64,000 nt of DNA from Nocardia yamanashiensis NBRC 100130 (GTDB lineage: Bacteria; Actinomycetota; Actinomycetes; Mycobacteriales; Mycobacteriaceae), in contig NZ_BDCD01000002.1 of NCBI RefSeq assembly GCF_001613325.1, positions 310,001 to 374,000 on the forward strand, given 5' to 3'. Below are positions 35,354 to 44,335 of the stretch, piece after piece; the stretch's first letter is position 1; each line of letters opens with the position of its first letter. Under the pieces are notes generated by a model. That model was not told the DNA's origin. It saw nothing but the letters and a program-made list of their open reading frames with translations, and searched no databases. The translations under genes and the position numbers were made by a program.

Positions 35354-37003
35354 TCAGCCCCGCACCGCCCGCAAGAACGCCGCGGTGTCGGTGAGCTTGA
35401 CCCGGGGTCGGCCCGCCGCGGCGCCCGCTGCTCGTTCCGTGGCGTCGATGGCGGCCCACCCTTCGCGGTTCACGACCTCCGGCTGACGCTGCACCACCAG
35501 GTCGGCCAGCGCTTCCCGGCCCGCGCTCGGAGCCCGCAGTGCGCCCGCGACGAAATCGGAGATCAGCTGGTCGACAGTCTCTTTCGAGTCCGTCTTGTTG
35601 GTGCCGATGACCCCGCGCGGGCCACGCTTGATCCACCCGGTCACGTAGACGCCGGGGGTAACCCGGCCGCGCTCGTGCGGCACCACACCTCGGGTGTGGT
35701 CGAACGGCAGACCATCGATCGGTTCGCCGCGATAGCCGATCGAGCGCAGCACCAGCCCGGCCGGCAGCGATTCGGTGGATCCGATTGGTTCGGCGCGCAG
35801 CCGGTCCGCATCGCCCACCAGAGCGTTGCGCACGATTTCCACGGTTTCGACCCGGTCGCCGCCCCGGAGCGAGGTGGGAGAAGTCAAGTAGCGGAAGATG
35901 ATTCGCTTGTTTCCTGCGATCGGGAGCCGGTCGGCGTACTCGCCCGCGAGATCGACCTTCAACACCAGTGACGGCTCGGCTTCGGGATCGTCGATCCGGG
36001 CCCGGGTGACGGGATCGAGCTCGAGGTCCCGCTCGTCGACGACGATGTCCACGCCCGGCAGATGACCCAGCGCCAGGAATTCCGGCGTGGTGTACGCGGC
36101 CTGCGCCGGGCCGCGCCGGCCCAGCAGGACGACCTCACGCACAGCGCTGTGCCGCAGTGCTTCCAGCGCATGATCGGCGATATCGGTTGCTTCCAGCTGC
36201 ACGGGATTCATGGTGAGGACGCGCGCGATATCGAGGGCCACATTGCCGTTGCCGACGATGACCGCGCGTTCTCCGGACAGATCGAACCGGCGGTCCGAGT
36301 ACTCGGGATGCCCGTTGTACCAGGCGACGAACTCGGTGGCCGAATGGCTGCCGGGCAGATCCTCGCCGGGGATGCCCAGGCGGCGATCGGTGCTCGCGCC
36401 CACCGCGTAGATCACCGCATGGTGGTGCTCGAGCAGCTCCTCCTGTGAGATGTGCTTACCGACTTCCACATTCAGGTGCATACGGATGGCTTCGCGGCCG
36501 AACCCGGCGTCGAAGGCGTCGGTCACCGTTTTGGTGACCGAGTGGTCCGGAGCCACGCCCGCGCGCACGAGACCCCATGGCGTGGGCAGTTTGTCGAATA
36601 TCTCGACTTCGACGTCGGCGCGGGCACGCAGCTCCAGTGCCGCGTAGCAGGCTGCCGGTCCCGCGCCCACGATGGCGACGCGTAAGGTGCCCAGTTCCTT
36701 TGCCGGTCGCGTCGCCACGGGCAGTGGTGCGAGGTCCGCTTCGAGGGGATGCCGTTCGAAGTAGGCGGCGTTGATGTCCCGGTACCGCGTCAGGGACGCG
36801 GTGAGCTCGTCTTCGGGGAAGATCGCCTGCACCGGGCAGCTGTCGGCACAGGCTCCGCAGTCGATACAGGTGTCCGGGTCGATGTAGAGCATCTCGGCCG
36901 TGGCGAACTCCGGCTGATCCGGGGTCGGGCGAATGCAGTCCACGGGGCATTCGGCAATGCAGGTGGCGTCGTTGCAGCAGCGCTGCGTGATGACGTAGGC
37001 CAT
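35354..37003 (-). CDS. fprB: Ferredoxin/ferredoxin-NADP reductase fusion, FprB-type
   Basis: A 549-aa redox protein. The N-terminal ferredoxin domain (1-75) has CCNDATCIAECPVDC and TCIDCGACADSCPVQA, fitting two Fe-S clusters of the 7Fe type. The adrenodoxin-reductase-like domain follows: FAD motif LRVAIVGAGPAACYAALE (about 106-123) and NADPH motif AVIVGNGNVALDIARVL (about 247-263), with WIKRGPRGVIGTNKTDS near the end. It transfers electrons from NADPH to ferredoxin clusters and is a plausible redox partner for the P450 at 41919. Operator site 5 and a divergent SDR gene lie upstream. Confidence 0.93.
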   Translation of the reverse strand: MAYVITQRCCNDATCIAECPVDCIRPTPDQPEFATAEMLYIDPDTCIDCGACADSCPVQAIFPEDELTASLTRYRDINAAYFERHPLEADLAPLPVATRPAKELGTLRVAIVGAGPAACYAALELRARADVEVEIFDKLPTPWGLVRAGVAPDHSVTKTVTDAFDAGFGREAIRMHLNVEVGKHISQEELLEHHHAVIYAVGASTDRRLGIPGEDLPGSHSATEFVAWYNGHPEYSDRRFDLSGERAVIVGNGNVALDIARVLTMNPVQLEATDIADHALEALRHSAVREVVLLGRRGPAQAAYTTPEFLALGHLPGVDIVVDERDLELDPVTRARIDDPEAEPSLVLKVDLAGEYADRLPIAGNKRIIFRYLTSPTSLRGGDRVETVEIVRNALVGDADRLRAEPIGSTESLPAGLVLRSIGYRGEPIDGLPFDHTRGVVPHERGRVTPGVYVTGWIKRGPRGVIGTNKTDSKETVDQLISDFVAGALRAPSAGREALADLVVQRQPEVVNREGWAAIDATERAAGAAAGRPRVKLTDTAAFLRAVRG

Positions 37004-37039
37004 GGCGCTCCTCGGTAGGCGTCTGGTCGAGCGATTGAC

Positions 37040-37057
37040 TGACCGCCCGTACGGTCA
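37040..37057. promoter_or_regulatory. TetR-type operator site 5
   Basis: TGACCGCCCGTACGGTCA, a perfect match, placed inside the 18-bp spacer of a TTGACT (37035-37040) / AATAAT (37059-37064) plus-strand promoter. It lies between fprB and the SDR gene. Confidence 0.88.
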
Positions 37058-37099
37058 CAATAATGCGTCATACCTACCCAGTAGAAAAGAGGACCTGTG

Positions 37100-37855
37100 G
37101 TGAGTGAGAACAATGGCGTGCTTGCGGGCCGTATCGCCCTGATCACCGGCGGCAGCCGCGGTCTGGGCAAAGAGATGGCCCAGGCGTTCGCCGCCGCGGG
37201 CGCGGATCTGGTGATCGCCGGCCGCCGCATCGACAGCTGTCGTGACCTGGCCGCGCGGCTGAGTGAGAAATACGGCTGCCGCGTACTGCCGGTGGCTGCC
37301 AATGTCGGCGACTGGGCCGACTGCGACGCGCTGATCGAGTCCGCCTACGCCGAATTCGGCCGGATCGACGTGCTGGTCAACAATGCCGGTATCGCGCCGC
37401 TGTATCCGAGCCTGGCCGAGGTGGGGGAGTCGTTGTTCGACAAGGTGATCGGGGTGAACCTGAAGGGCCCGTTCCGGCTCACGGCGGAGATCGGCACCCG
37501 GATGGCCGCAGCCGGCGGCGGGTCGATCGTCAACATCACCTCGGTGGCCGCCACCCGTTCCGATGTCATCGCACTGCCGTATTCGGCCGCCAAAGCCGGG
37601 CTGAACAATCTCACCGAAGGGTTCGCGCAGGCATTCGGTCCCACCGTGCGGGTCAATGCGATTCAATGCGGGCCGTTCGAGACCGATATCGCCGCCCACT
37701 GGCCGGAGGCGTTCCGCGCCCAGTTCGCCACCACCGTCGCGCTGGGCCGGCCGGGCCGTCCCGACGAGATCATCGGGGCCGCGCTGTACTTCGCCTCCGA
37801 TGCATCCTCCTTCTGCACCGGGTCGATTCTGCGGCTCGACGGCGGCATTCGCTGA
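37100..37855 (+). CDS. Short-chain dehydrogenase/reductase (FabG/HSD-like)
   Basis: A 251-aa classical SDR. Cofactor loop ALITGGSRGLGKEMAQ (about 12-27), a basic AGRRIDS region after the second strand that suggests NADP or mixed specificity, VLVNNAGIAPLY, catalytic Ser in NITSVAATRS, and YSAAKAGLNNL with the Tyr/Lys pair. It ends in the standard GSILRLDGGIR. Likely oxidises a 3-hydroxyacyl-CoA or a ring hydroxyl. GTG 37100 has AGAGGA six bases upstream; GTG 37097 is also in frame. Confidence 0.9.
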   Translation: MSENNGVLAGRIALITGGSRGLGKEMAQAFAAAGADLVIAGRRIDSCRDLAARLSEKYGCRVLPVAANVGDWADCDALIESAYAEFGRIDVLVNNAGIAPLYPSLAEVGESLFDKVIGVNLKGPFRLTAEIGTRMAAAGGGSIVNITSVAATRSDVIALPYSAAKAGLNNLTEGFAQAFGPTVRVNAIQCGPFETDIAAHWPEAFRAQFATTVALGRPGRPDEIIGAALYFASDASSFCTGSILRLDGGIR

Positions 37856-37890
37856 CCGGGTTGATCGGTGATCTCGATGGAGAACTTGAC

Positions 37891-37908
37891 TGACCGGACG
37901 TACGGTCA
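37891..37908. promoter_or_regulatory. TetR-type operator site 6
   Basis: TGACCGGACGTACGGTCA, a perfect match, inside the 18-bp spacer of TTGACT (37886-37891) / GATAAT (37910-37915). The predicted start point coincides with the ATG at 37922, a leaderless transcript. Confidence 0.88.
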
Positions 37909-37921
37909 TGATAATGGGCAG

Positions 37922-38716
37922 ATGATCCAGCCCAACGAAGAGCAGCCGGCGTTCCTCCGCAAAGAAGGTCACGTCGCGATCATCACGATGAACCGCCCGC
38001 ACGTCATGAACGCGGTCAACGCCGCCATGTCGATCGCGCTGCAAGCAGCGGTGGACGAATTCCTCGCCGACCCGGAACTGCGCGTCGGCATCCTCACCGG
38101 GGCCGGCAAGGCGTTCTGCGCCGGCGCCGACCTGAAGGAGGTCGCGGCGGGGCGTTCGCTGATCGGGCCGGATCAGCGTGAGCGCGGCTTCGGCGGCATC
38201 GTGAAGCGGATCATCGACAAGCCGCTCATTGCGGCCGTGAACGGTTACGCGCTCGGCGGCGGCACCGAATTCGTGCTCGCCTGTGATCTGGCGGTCATGA
38301 GCGCCGACGCCACCCTGGGTTTGCCGGAGGTGCGGCACGGCATCATCGCCGCCGGTGGCGGGTTGCTGCGGTTGGCGCGCAAGGTGCCGCCGGCGATCGC
38401 GCTGGAGGCGCTGCTCACGGGTTCGCCGATCGCTCCCGAAGAGGCGCTGCGGTGGGGTCTGGTCAACCGCGTGGTGCCCGCCGACCAGGTTTTCGCGACG
38501 GCGCTGGAACTGGCAAACAAGATCACACGCAATGCGCCGCTGGCGGTCCAGGCGAGCAAGCGGGTGCTGTATCAGGCCGCGGCGCTGTCGGATTGGGGCG
38601 AGGACGCCTGGCGGCTGTCCGATCAGGCGGCGCGGCTGATCATGAAGACCGCCGATGCGAAGGAAGGCCCGCGTGCTTTCGCGCAGAAGCGGGCCCCGCA
38701 GTGGGAGGCGCGATGA
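37922..38716 (+). CDS. Enoyl-CoA hydratase (crotonase family)
   Basis: The 264-aa crotonase keeps both catalytic glutamates: YALGGGTEFVLACDL and LGLPEVRHGIIAAGGG. The oxyanion segment is GAGKAFCAGADLKEV. It should hydrate a 2-enoyl-CoA formed by the downstream acyl-CoA dehydrogenases. I chose ATG 37922 rather than the upstream frame start at 37868 because the promoter and operator lie between them, and 37922 fits a leaderless start. It heads a tightly packed run of genes to 46165 with ATGA-type overlaps (crotonase, thiolase-like, DUF35, ligase, P450, two dehydrogenases). Confidence 0.92.
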   Translation: MIQPNEEQPAFLRKEGHVAIITMNRPHVMNAVNAAMSIALQAAVDEFLADPELRVGILTGAGKAFCAGADLKEVAAGRSLIGPDQRERGFGGIVKRIIDKPLIAAVNGYALGGGTEFVLACDLAVMSADATLGLPEVRHGIIAAGGGLLRLARKVPPAIALEALLTGSPIAPEEALRWGLVNRVVPADQVFATALELANKITRNAPLAVQASKRVLYQAAALSDWGEDAWRLSDQAARLIMKTADAKEGPRAFAQKRAPQWEAR

Positions 38717-39882
38717 ACGCGGGAACCGGTCGCGCCGCCATCGCCGGGCTTGGTTTGACCGAGGTCGGCAAGGTGTATGGGCGCAGCGCAACGGATTTCG
38801 CCGCGGAAGCCGTTCGTCTCGCGGCGGCCGACGCCGGGCTCGCGGTCACCGATATCGACGGGCTGCTCGTCAGTCCGGGCACACAGGGCTCGCCGAAGCT
38901 GTCGTTGCAGAAAGTTCTCGGGCTGCGGGACCTGCGACTGCTCGCCGAGGTCGTCGCGCTGGGCGCGAGCCCGGCCGCCATGATCGCCCTCGCGGCGCAG
39001 GCCGTCGCCGGTGGCGAGGCGACCGCGGTGGCATGCGTGTTCGCCGACGCTCCGCTGAAGGAGAAGGGTTCGGCGCGTGACGCTTTCGGCAAACAGCGCG
39101 CTGTGCCCAGCGGGTTCTCCGCTTATCACCTGGGAATCGGCGCGATCACGCCGAATCTGTTCTACGCCATGGCCGCTCGACGGCATTTCGAGACCTACGG
39201 CACCACCAGCACACAGCTGGGAGCCATCGCGGTCGGGCAGCGGGCGTGGGCGGCCGGCAATCCGGTGGCCCAGTTCACCGCGCCGATCACCCTGGACGAT
39301 CACCAGTCCTCACCGCTGATCGCAGATCCGCTGCACCTGCTCGACTGCTGCCTCGTGTCCAATGGCGGCGCGGCCGTCATCGTCACCTCCGCCGAGCGGG
39401 CCCGCGAGCTGGCGCAGCCGCCGGTCGATATTTTGGGCTGGGGGCAAGCGCATCCCGGTCAGCTCATGCACCGCGATTCGCAGTTCGGGTTGCGCACCGG
39501 GGCTGCCGTCGCCGGACCCGCCGCGCTGCGGATGGCCGGAGTCGGGGTCGAGGATGTGGACCTGCTCGAGCTCTACGACAGCTACACCTTCACCGTCCTG
39601 GTCACCTTGGAGGACTACGGATTCTGCGCCAAGGGCGAGGGCGGTGCGTTCGTCGCCGACGGCAAGCTGGGGCCCGGCGGCGGTCTGCCCTGCAATACCG
39701 GTGGCGGCCAGCTCTCCAGCTACTACCTGACCGGATTCACCCCCATCGTGGAGGCCGTCACCCAGGCCCGCGGCCACGCGGGCGCACGCCAGATCGACAA
39801 GACGGATGTGGTGATGGTCAGCGGCAGCGGCGGTGTCCTGGAACATCACGCCACCCTCGTGCTGAGCGGAGCCGGACGATGA
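38713..39882 (+). CDS. Thiolase-fold lipid-transfer protein, Ltp2-type (probable aldolase subunit)
   Basis: A 389-aa protein of the SCP-x/nonspecific lipid-transfer thiolase group. It begins GRAAIAGLGLTEVGKVYGRS and contains GGEATAVACVFADAPLKEKG, DDHQSSPLIADPLHLLDCCL, VDLLELYDSYTFTVLVTLED and CNTGGGQLSSYYLTG. Conserved Cys/His of true thiolases are not at their usual positions. Pairing with a DUF35 protein by ATGA overlap matches Ltp2-ChsH2, where the complex performs retro-aldol cleavage of a steroid side-chain 3-hydroxyacyl-CoA rather than thiolysis. Function by analogy; substrate unknown. Confidence 0.85.
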   Translation: MNAGTGRAAIAGLGLTEVGKVYGRSATDFAAEAVRLAAADAGLAVTDIDGLLVSPGTQGSPKLSLQKVLGLRDLRLLAEVVALGASPAAMIALAAQAVAGGEATAVACVFADAPLKEKGSARDAFGKQRAVPSGFSAYHLGIGAITPNLFYAMAARRHFETYGTTSTQLGAIAVGQRAWAAGNPVAQFTAPITLDDHQSSPLIADPLHLLDCCLVSNGGAAVIVTSAERARELAQPPVDILGWGQAHPGQLMHRDSQFGLRTGAAVAGPAALRMAGVGVEDVDLLELYDSYTFTVLVTLEDYGFCAKGEGGAFVADGKLGPGGGLPCNTGGGQLSSYYLTGFTPIVEAVTQARGHAGARQIDKTDVVMVSGSGGVLEHHATLVLSGAGR

Positions 39883-40313
39883 GCGACCAAGCGACAGTGG
39901 CGATCTGGCCACCCATGCAGCGGGACAGCAAGAGCGCCGAATTCTTCGATGCCGCCCGGCGTGGCGAGCTGGTGATCAAGAAGTGCGGTGGCTGCGGGGA
40001 ACTCCTCGCTCCCGAAGCCGCGGTGTGCACCACCTGCGGCGGCACCGAACTCACCTGGGTGCCCGCGGCGGGGACGGGCACTCTGATCACCTGGACCGTG
40101 GTCCACCGTGCGCCCAACCGGGCCTACGCCGAGCTGGTGCCCTACACGGTCGGCGTCGTCGAACTGGCCGAAGGGCCGTGGATTTACGCGCGCATCGTCG
40201 GAACGCCCGGCGCGGCGGTACCTGTGCGGGTCGCGTTCGAGCACCCCGCAGCGGGGGAGAGCTACCCGATCTGGACCACCGGAACCGGCGCAGCCACAGA
40301 GAGCGACAACTGA
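39879..40313 (+). CDS. DUF35 OB-fold zinc-ribbon protein, partner of the Ltp-type protein
   Basis: A 144-aa protein. The rubredoxin-like zinc ribbon has Cys pairs in KKCGGCGELLAP and VCTTCGGTELTW (about 33-55). The OB fold (about 62-130) includes GTLITWTVVHRAPNRAY and YTVGVVELAEGPWIYARIVG. This matches the C-terminal half of ChsH2, which binds and stabilises Ltp2. Here it is free-standing, without a MaoC/ChsH1 hydratase domain. Overlap by ATGA with both the upstream thiolase-like gene and near-contact with the downstream ligase gene supports a complex. Confidence 0.92.
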   Translation: MSDQATVAIWPPMQRDSKSAEFFDAARRGELVIKKCGGCGELLAPEAAVCTTCGGTELTWVPAAGTGTLITWTVVHRAPNRAYAELVPYTVGVVELAEGPWIYARIVGTPGAAVPVRVAFEHPAAGESYPIWTTGTGAATESDN

Positions 40314-40314
40314 T

Positions 40315-41922
40315 ATGGCCGAATTCGACCTGGCGACACTACACGAAGCCATCGCCGACGTACTCGCCGAGGAACCGTGCGTGATCGCCCAGCGGACCTA
40401 CACCTGGCGCGAGACCACCGACCGCACCCGCCGCCTGGCCGCCGTGCTGCGCGGGCACGGGCTGGGCGAGCGGCGCGAGGTGGAGAACGGTTGGGAGACC
40501 GGGCAGGACCACCTCGGGGTCTATCTCTACAACGGGCCCGAATACCTGGAGGCGGTGCTCGGCGCGCACAAGGCGTCGGTGGCGCCGTTCAACATCAACT
40601 ATCGGTACACGCCGACCGAGCTGGCGTACCTGTTGCGAGACGCCGAAGCCAAAGTTGTCGTCTTCGGCGGGCACTTCGCGCCCACCTTGGCCGAGGCGCT
40701 GAAAGAGCTCGACCACACGCTGGTGCTGCTCCAGGTGGACGACGGCAGCGGGGCGGCACTCCTCGACGGTGCGCTGGACTATGAATCCGCCTTGGCGGCA
40801 GCCGATCCCGCCGACGGCATCCCCGCGGCCGGACCCGATGACCGGCATCTGCTCTACACCGGCGGCACCACCGGCATGCCCAAGGGCGTGATCTGGCGAG
40901 TCGGTGACCTGGTCGCCGGACCGCTCGGCGTCCGCAATGTCGAGACCCTCCCCGACGCCGTCGCGCGGGCCATGCGCATCCGCGGGCGAGTGCTCCCGGC
41001 CCCGCCGCTCATGCACGGCGCGGGCACCGGAATCGCCCTGGGCGGCTGGCTGTCCGGCGCCACCGTGGTCATTCAACCGCACCCGGAACGCCTCGATGCC
41101 GCCACCCTGCTCGATACCTGTGCACAGCACGGCGTGACCTCCATGGCCATCGTCGGCGACGCCTTCGGTGTCCCGCTGGTGACCGAACTGGAGCACAGTC
41201 CCCGCGATCTCCGGCCGCTGCGCCTGATCGTCAACAGCGGTGCAGCCCTGCGTGAATCGCTGAAGGACCGGCTGCGAGAGCTCCTGCCGCAGGTCCGCGT
41301 CAGCGATATGCTCGGCTCCTCCGAAACCGGCCTGCACGCCAAGCGCGGCGCGGACGGCAAGACCTTCGCCGCGCGCGGGAACACCGCCCTCATCGACGAA
41401 ACCCGCACCCGCGTGGTCGAACCGGGCTCCGACGAGATCGGCTGGCTCGCCCAGGGCGGCGCCATCCCCGTGGGCTATCTCGGCGACCCGGACAAGACCG
41501 CGGCCACCTTCGTCACCATAGACGGCCGCCGCTACTCGGTCCCCGGCGACAAAGCGCGCGTCACCGCCGACGGCACCTTCGAATTCCTCGGCCGCGAAGC
41601 CACCACCATCAACACCGGCGGCGAGAAGGTCTTCGCCGAGGAAGTCGAACTCGTCGTGCGGGGCCTGCCCGGCGTCGCCGACGCGGTCGTGGTCGGCCGG
41701 CCCAGCGAGAAATGGGGCCAGGAGGTGGTGGCGCTGTACCAGCCCGCCGACCTCACCGTCACCGACCAGCAGTTGCGCGACGGCTGCCGAGAAGCCTTGG
41801 CGGGCTACAAGATTCCCAAATCGTTCATTCGCGTCGACCGCATCGGACGGCACGCGAACGGCAAGACCGATTACGCGTGGGCCAACGCGGCGGCGACCAG
41901 CACGGCACAGGAGACACGATGA
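40315..41922 (+). CDS. Acyl-CoA synthetase, FadD17/FadD19-like
   Basis: A 535-aa AMP-forming ligase of the type that activates steroid side-chain carboxylates. P-loop LLYTGGTTGMPKGVIWR (about 180-196, with Gly instead of Ser as in FadD19), PLMHGAGTGIALGGWLSGAT, DMLGSSETGLHAKRG (A5), SVPGDKARVTADGTFEFLGR (A7/A8), TINTGGEKVFAEEVE and C-terminal GRHANGKTDYAWA with the catalytic Lys. An unusual insertion, GERREVENGWETGQDHLGV (about 51-69), lies where most relatives go straight into the DHLGVYLYN motif. It overlaps the P450 gene by 4 bp. Confidence 0.9.
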   Translation: MAEFDLATLHEAIADVLAEEPCVIAQRTYTWRETTDRTRRLAAVLRGHGLGERREVENGWETGQDHLGVYLYNGPEYLEAVLGAHKASVAPFNINYRYTPTELAYLLRDAEAKVVVFGGHFAPTLAEALKELDHTLVLLQVDDGSGAALLDGALDYESALAAADPADGIPAAGPDDRHLLYTGGTTGMPKGVIWRVGDLVAGPLGVRNVETLPDAVARAMRIRGRVLPAPPLMHGAGTGIALGGWLSGATVVIQPHPERLDAATLLDTCAQHGVTSMAIVGDAFGVPLVTELEHSPRDLRPLRLIVNSGAALRESLKDRLRELLPQVRVSDMLGSSETGLHAKRGADGKTFAARGNTALIDETRTRVVEPGSDEIGWLAQGGAIPVGYLGDPDKTAATFVTIDGRRYSVPGDKARVTADGTFEFLGREATTINTGGEKVFAEEVELVVRGLPGVADAVVVGRPSEKWGQEVVALYQPADLTVTDQQLRDGCREALAGYKIPKSFIRVDRIGRHANGKTDYAWANAAATSTAQETR

Positions 41923-43154
41923 CCGACACCGCCCTCATTCCCGATCTAGGCAATCCGGCCACCTACGTATCCGGTTTCCCGTATGACGCGGTCGCCCGGC
42001 TGCGCCGTGAATCCCCGGTCTTCTGGGTGCCCGAACCCGCCACCGACGACTTCGCCGGTGGTCCCGGCTTCTGGTACGTCACCCGGCACGCCGACGTCAT
42101 GGCGGCCGGCAAGCGCCCCGAGGTGTTCAGCTCTTACGAGGGCGGCACCTGGGTCCGTGAGGTGTCGCCCGCCGAGCTCGAGATCCAGCGGCAGGCCATG
42201 CTCAACATCGACCCGCCCATGCACACCCAGATGCGCAAGATCATCAGCAAGGCGTTCACGCCGCGCGTGGTCAACGGCATGATGGAATCCATTGCCGCGC
42301 ATGCCGATCGGATCGTCGAATCGCTCGGCGACGGCGGCGAGCTGGACTGGGTGGAGCGCGTCTCCTCGGAAATGCCCCTGCTCGTGCTGGCCGATATTCT
42401 CGGCATCCCGTCGGAGGAACGGCATCTGCTGTTCGACTGGACCAACCGCATGGTGGGTTTCGACGATCCGGCGGCGGTGGACAAGAAGTCCTACGTCTCG
42501 GCGTTCTACGAGCTGTTCGCCTACGCCCGCAGCCAGACCGCGGCCAAGCGCGCCGACCCGACCGACGATGTGTGGAGCCTGGTCGTCAATGCCGAGGTCG
42601 ACGGCCGCACCCTCACCGACGACGAACTCGACCGCTTCTTCCAACTGCTGGTCATCGCGGGCAACGAGACCACCCGCAATATGCTCAACGGCGCGGTGCT
42701 GCTGCTGGCGGAGAACCCGGAACAGTGGCGGCTGTTGCGTGCGGACCCGAGCCTGATGCCGCAGGCGGTCGAGGAGATCCTGCGCATGTTCCCGCCCATC
42801 CTGCAGTTCCGGCGAACCTGCGTGCAGGACATCGAATTCGGCGGACAGCAGCTCAAAGCCGGTGACAAGGTGGTGCTGTCCTATGCCGCCGCCAACCGGG
42901 ACGAGACGGTCTTCGAGAACCCGGACACCTTCGACATCACCCGCAAGCAGAACCCGCACGTCTCCTTCGGCTTCGGCACTCACTTCTGCCTCGGCAGCGG
43001 CGTGGCGCGGCTCGAAGGGCGAGTGCTGCTCACCAAGCTGTTCGACCGATTCCCGAGCATCGAAGTGATCGGCGAACCGGCGCGATTGCGGTCCAACTTC
43101 GTCAACGGCGTCACCGAACTGCCCGTGCGGCTTTCGCGCGCGGAGGGACAGTAG
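41919..43154 (+). CDS. Cytochrome P450 (CYP125/CYP142/CYP124-like)
   Basis: A 411-aa soluble bacterial P450. Oxygen-binding I helix VIAGNETTRNMLNGAV (about 245-260), ExxR in VEEILRMFPP, and heme ligand Cys near 357 in VSFGFGTHFCLGSGVARLE. The N-terminal DPPMHTQMRKIISKAFTPR segment and AGNETTRN are hallmarks of the mycobacterial sterol omega-hydroxylase group. It probably oxidises a terminal methyl to alcohol and further, feeding the ADH/ALDH and ligases. The fprB product is a candidate electron donor; no separate ferredoxin is encoded nearby. Confidence 0.92.
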   Translation: MTDTALIPDLGNPATYVSGFPYDAVARLRRESPVFWVPEPATDDFAGGPGFWYVTRHADVMAAGKRPEVFSSYEGGTWVREVSPAELEIQRQAMLNIDPPMHTQMRKIISKAFTPRVVNGMMESIAAHADRIVESLGDGGELDWVERVSSEMPLLVLADILGIPSEERHLLFDWTNRMVGFDDPAAVDKKSYVSAFYELFAYARSQTAAKRADPTDDVWSLVVNAEVDGRTLTDDELDRFFQLLVIAGNETTRNMLNGAVLLLAENPEQWRLLRADPSLMPQAVEEILRMFPPILQFRRTCVQDIEFGGQQLKAGDKVVLSYAAANRDETVFENPDTFDITRKQNPHVSFGFGTHFCLGSGVARLEGRVLLTKLFDRFPSIEVIGEPARLRSNFVNGVTELPVRLSRAEGQ

Positions 43155-44303
43155 GTGCCTTCCGATCTCTGGTCCACGCCGGAACGACAGGACCTGCGCA
43201 AGCTGGTGCGCGACTTCACCCTTCGCGACATCGCCCCGAACATGGACGTCTGGGAACGAGCGGGCGAACTGCCACGCGAGTTGCACGCCAAGGCGGGCGA
43301 GCTGGGACTACTGGAGCTGGCCTTCCCCGAATCGGTCGGCGGTGCAGGTGATTACATCGATCTGGCGATCCTGATCGAGGAGCTCATCGGCAACGGCGGC
43401 AGCCCGGGCCTGTGCGGGTCGCTGCTCACCCACACCATCGCCGCACCGCATATCGCGGCGGCCGGGGAACCGGAGCAGGTCGAGAAGTACGTGCGGCCGA
43501 CATTGGCGGGCACGAAGATCGGATCGCTGGCGATCACGGAACCTGGCACCGGCTCCGATGTCGCGTCCGTCGGCACCCGGGCGGTGCGCGACGGTGACCA
43601 CTACATCGTCGACGGCGCGAAAACCTACATCACCTCCGGCGCCCGCGCCGACTACGTCACGACCGTCGTCCGCACCGGCGGCCCCGGCCACCGGGGACTG
43701 TCGCTGCTGATCGTGGACACCGATACGCCCGGCTTCACCGTCGGTCGCAAGCTCGAGAAGATGGGCTGCCTGTGTTCCGACACCGCCGAACTGTCCTATG
43801 ACGGTGTGCGCGTACCGGTTTCGAACCTGGTCGGCCCGGAGAACAGCGCCTTCGCCCAGCTTATGACCAGGCTCGACGGGGAACGCCTGAACCTCGCCGT
43901 CCAGGCCTATGCGACCGCACAGCGCGCCTACGACCGCACCGTGCCCTGGGTACGCGAGCGCTCCACCTTCGGCCAGCCGCTCGCGCAGCGCCAGGTCATC
44001 CGCCACAAACTCGCCGAAATGTCCCGGCGCGTCACCGTGGCCCGCGTCTACGTCCGGGATGTGCTGACCCGCTACGTCACCGGCGAACCGGTCGGCAGCG
44101 AAGTCGCCATGGCCAAGAACACGGCCGCCATGACCTGCGAATACGTCGTCAACGAAGCCGTGCAGATCTTCGGCGGCATGGGCTACATCCACGAGAACGA
44201 GGTCGAGCGTCTCTACCGCGACAGCCGCATCCTCACCATCGGCGGCGGTTCCACCGAAATCATGAACGAGGTCATCGCCGAATCGCTCGGCCTCGACAAC
44301 TGA
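43155..44303 (+). CDS. Acyl-CoA dehydrogenase
   Basis: A 382-aa flavoenzyme. [17 protein letters not shown] (about 131-147) lines FAD. The usual YEGT catalytic loop is replaced by [15 protein letters not shown], while a Glu sits in [16 protein letters not shown] (about 240), the position used by isovaleryl-CoA-type dehydrogenases. Arg in [18 protein letters not shown] and [19 protein letters not shown] are conserved. GTG 43155 immediately follows the P450 stop, so translation is coupled. It forms the alpha-beta double bond for the hydratase upstream. Confidence 0.92.
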   Translation: MPSDLWSTPERQDLRKLVRDFTLRDIAPNMDVWERAGELPRELHAKAGELGLLELAFPESVGGAGDYIDLAILIEELIGNGGSPGLCGSLLTHTIAAPHIAAAGEPEQVEKYVRPTLAGTKIGSLAITEPGTGSDVASVGTRAVRDGDHYIVDGAKTYITSGARADYVTTVVRTGGPGHRGLSLLIVDTDTPGFTVGRKLEKMGCLCSDTAELSYDGVRVPVSNLVGPENSAFAQLMTRLDGERLNLAVQAYATAQRAYDRTVPWVRERSTFGQPLAQRQVIRHKLAEMSRRVTVARVYVRDVLTRYVTGEPVGSEVAMAKNTAAMTCEYVVNEAVQIFGGMGYIHENEVERLYRDSRILTIGGGSTEIMNEVIAESLGLDN

Positions 44304-44335
44304 ACAGCGACAACGGATTACGAAAGGCAACCCGA

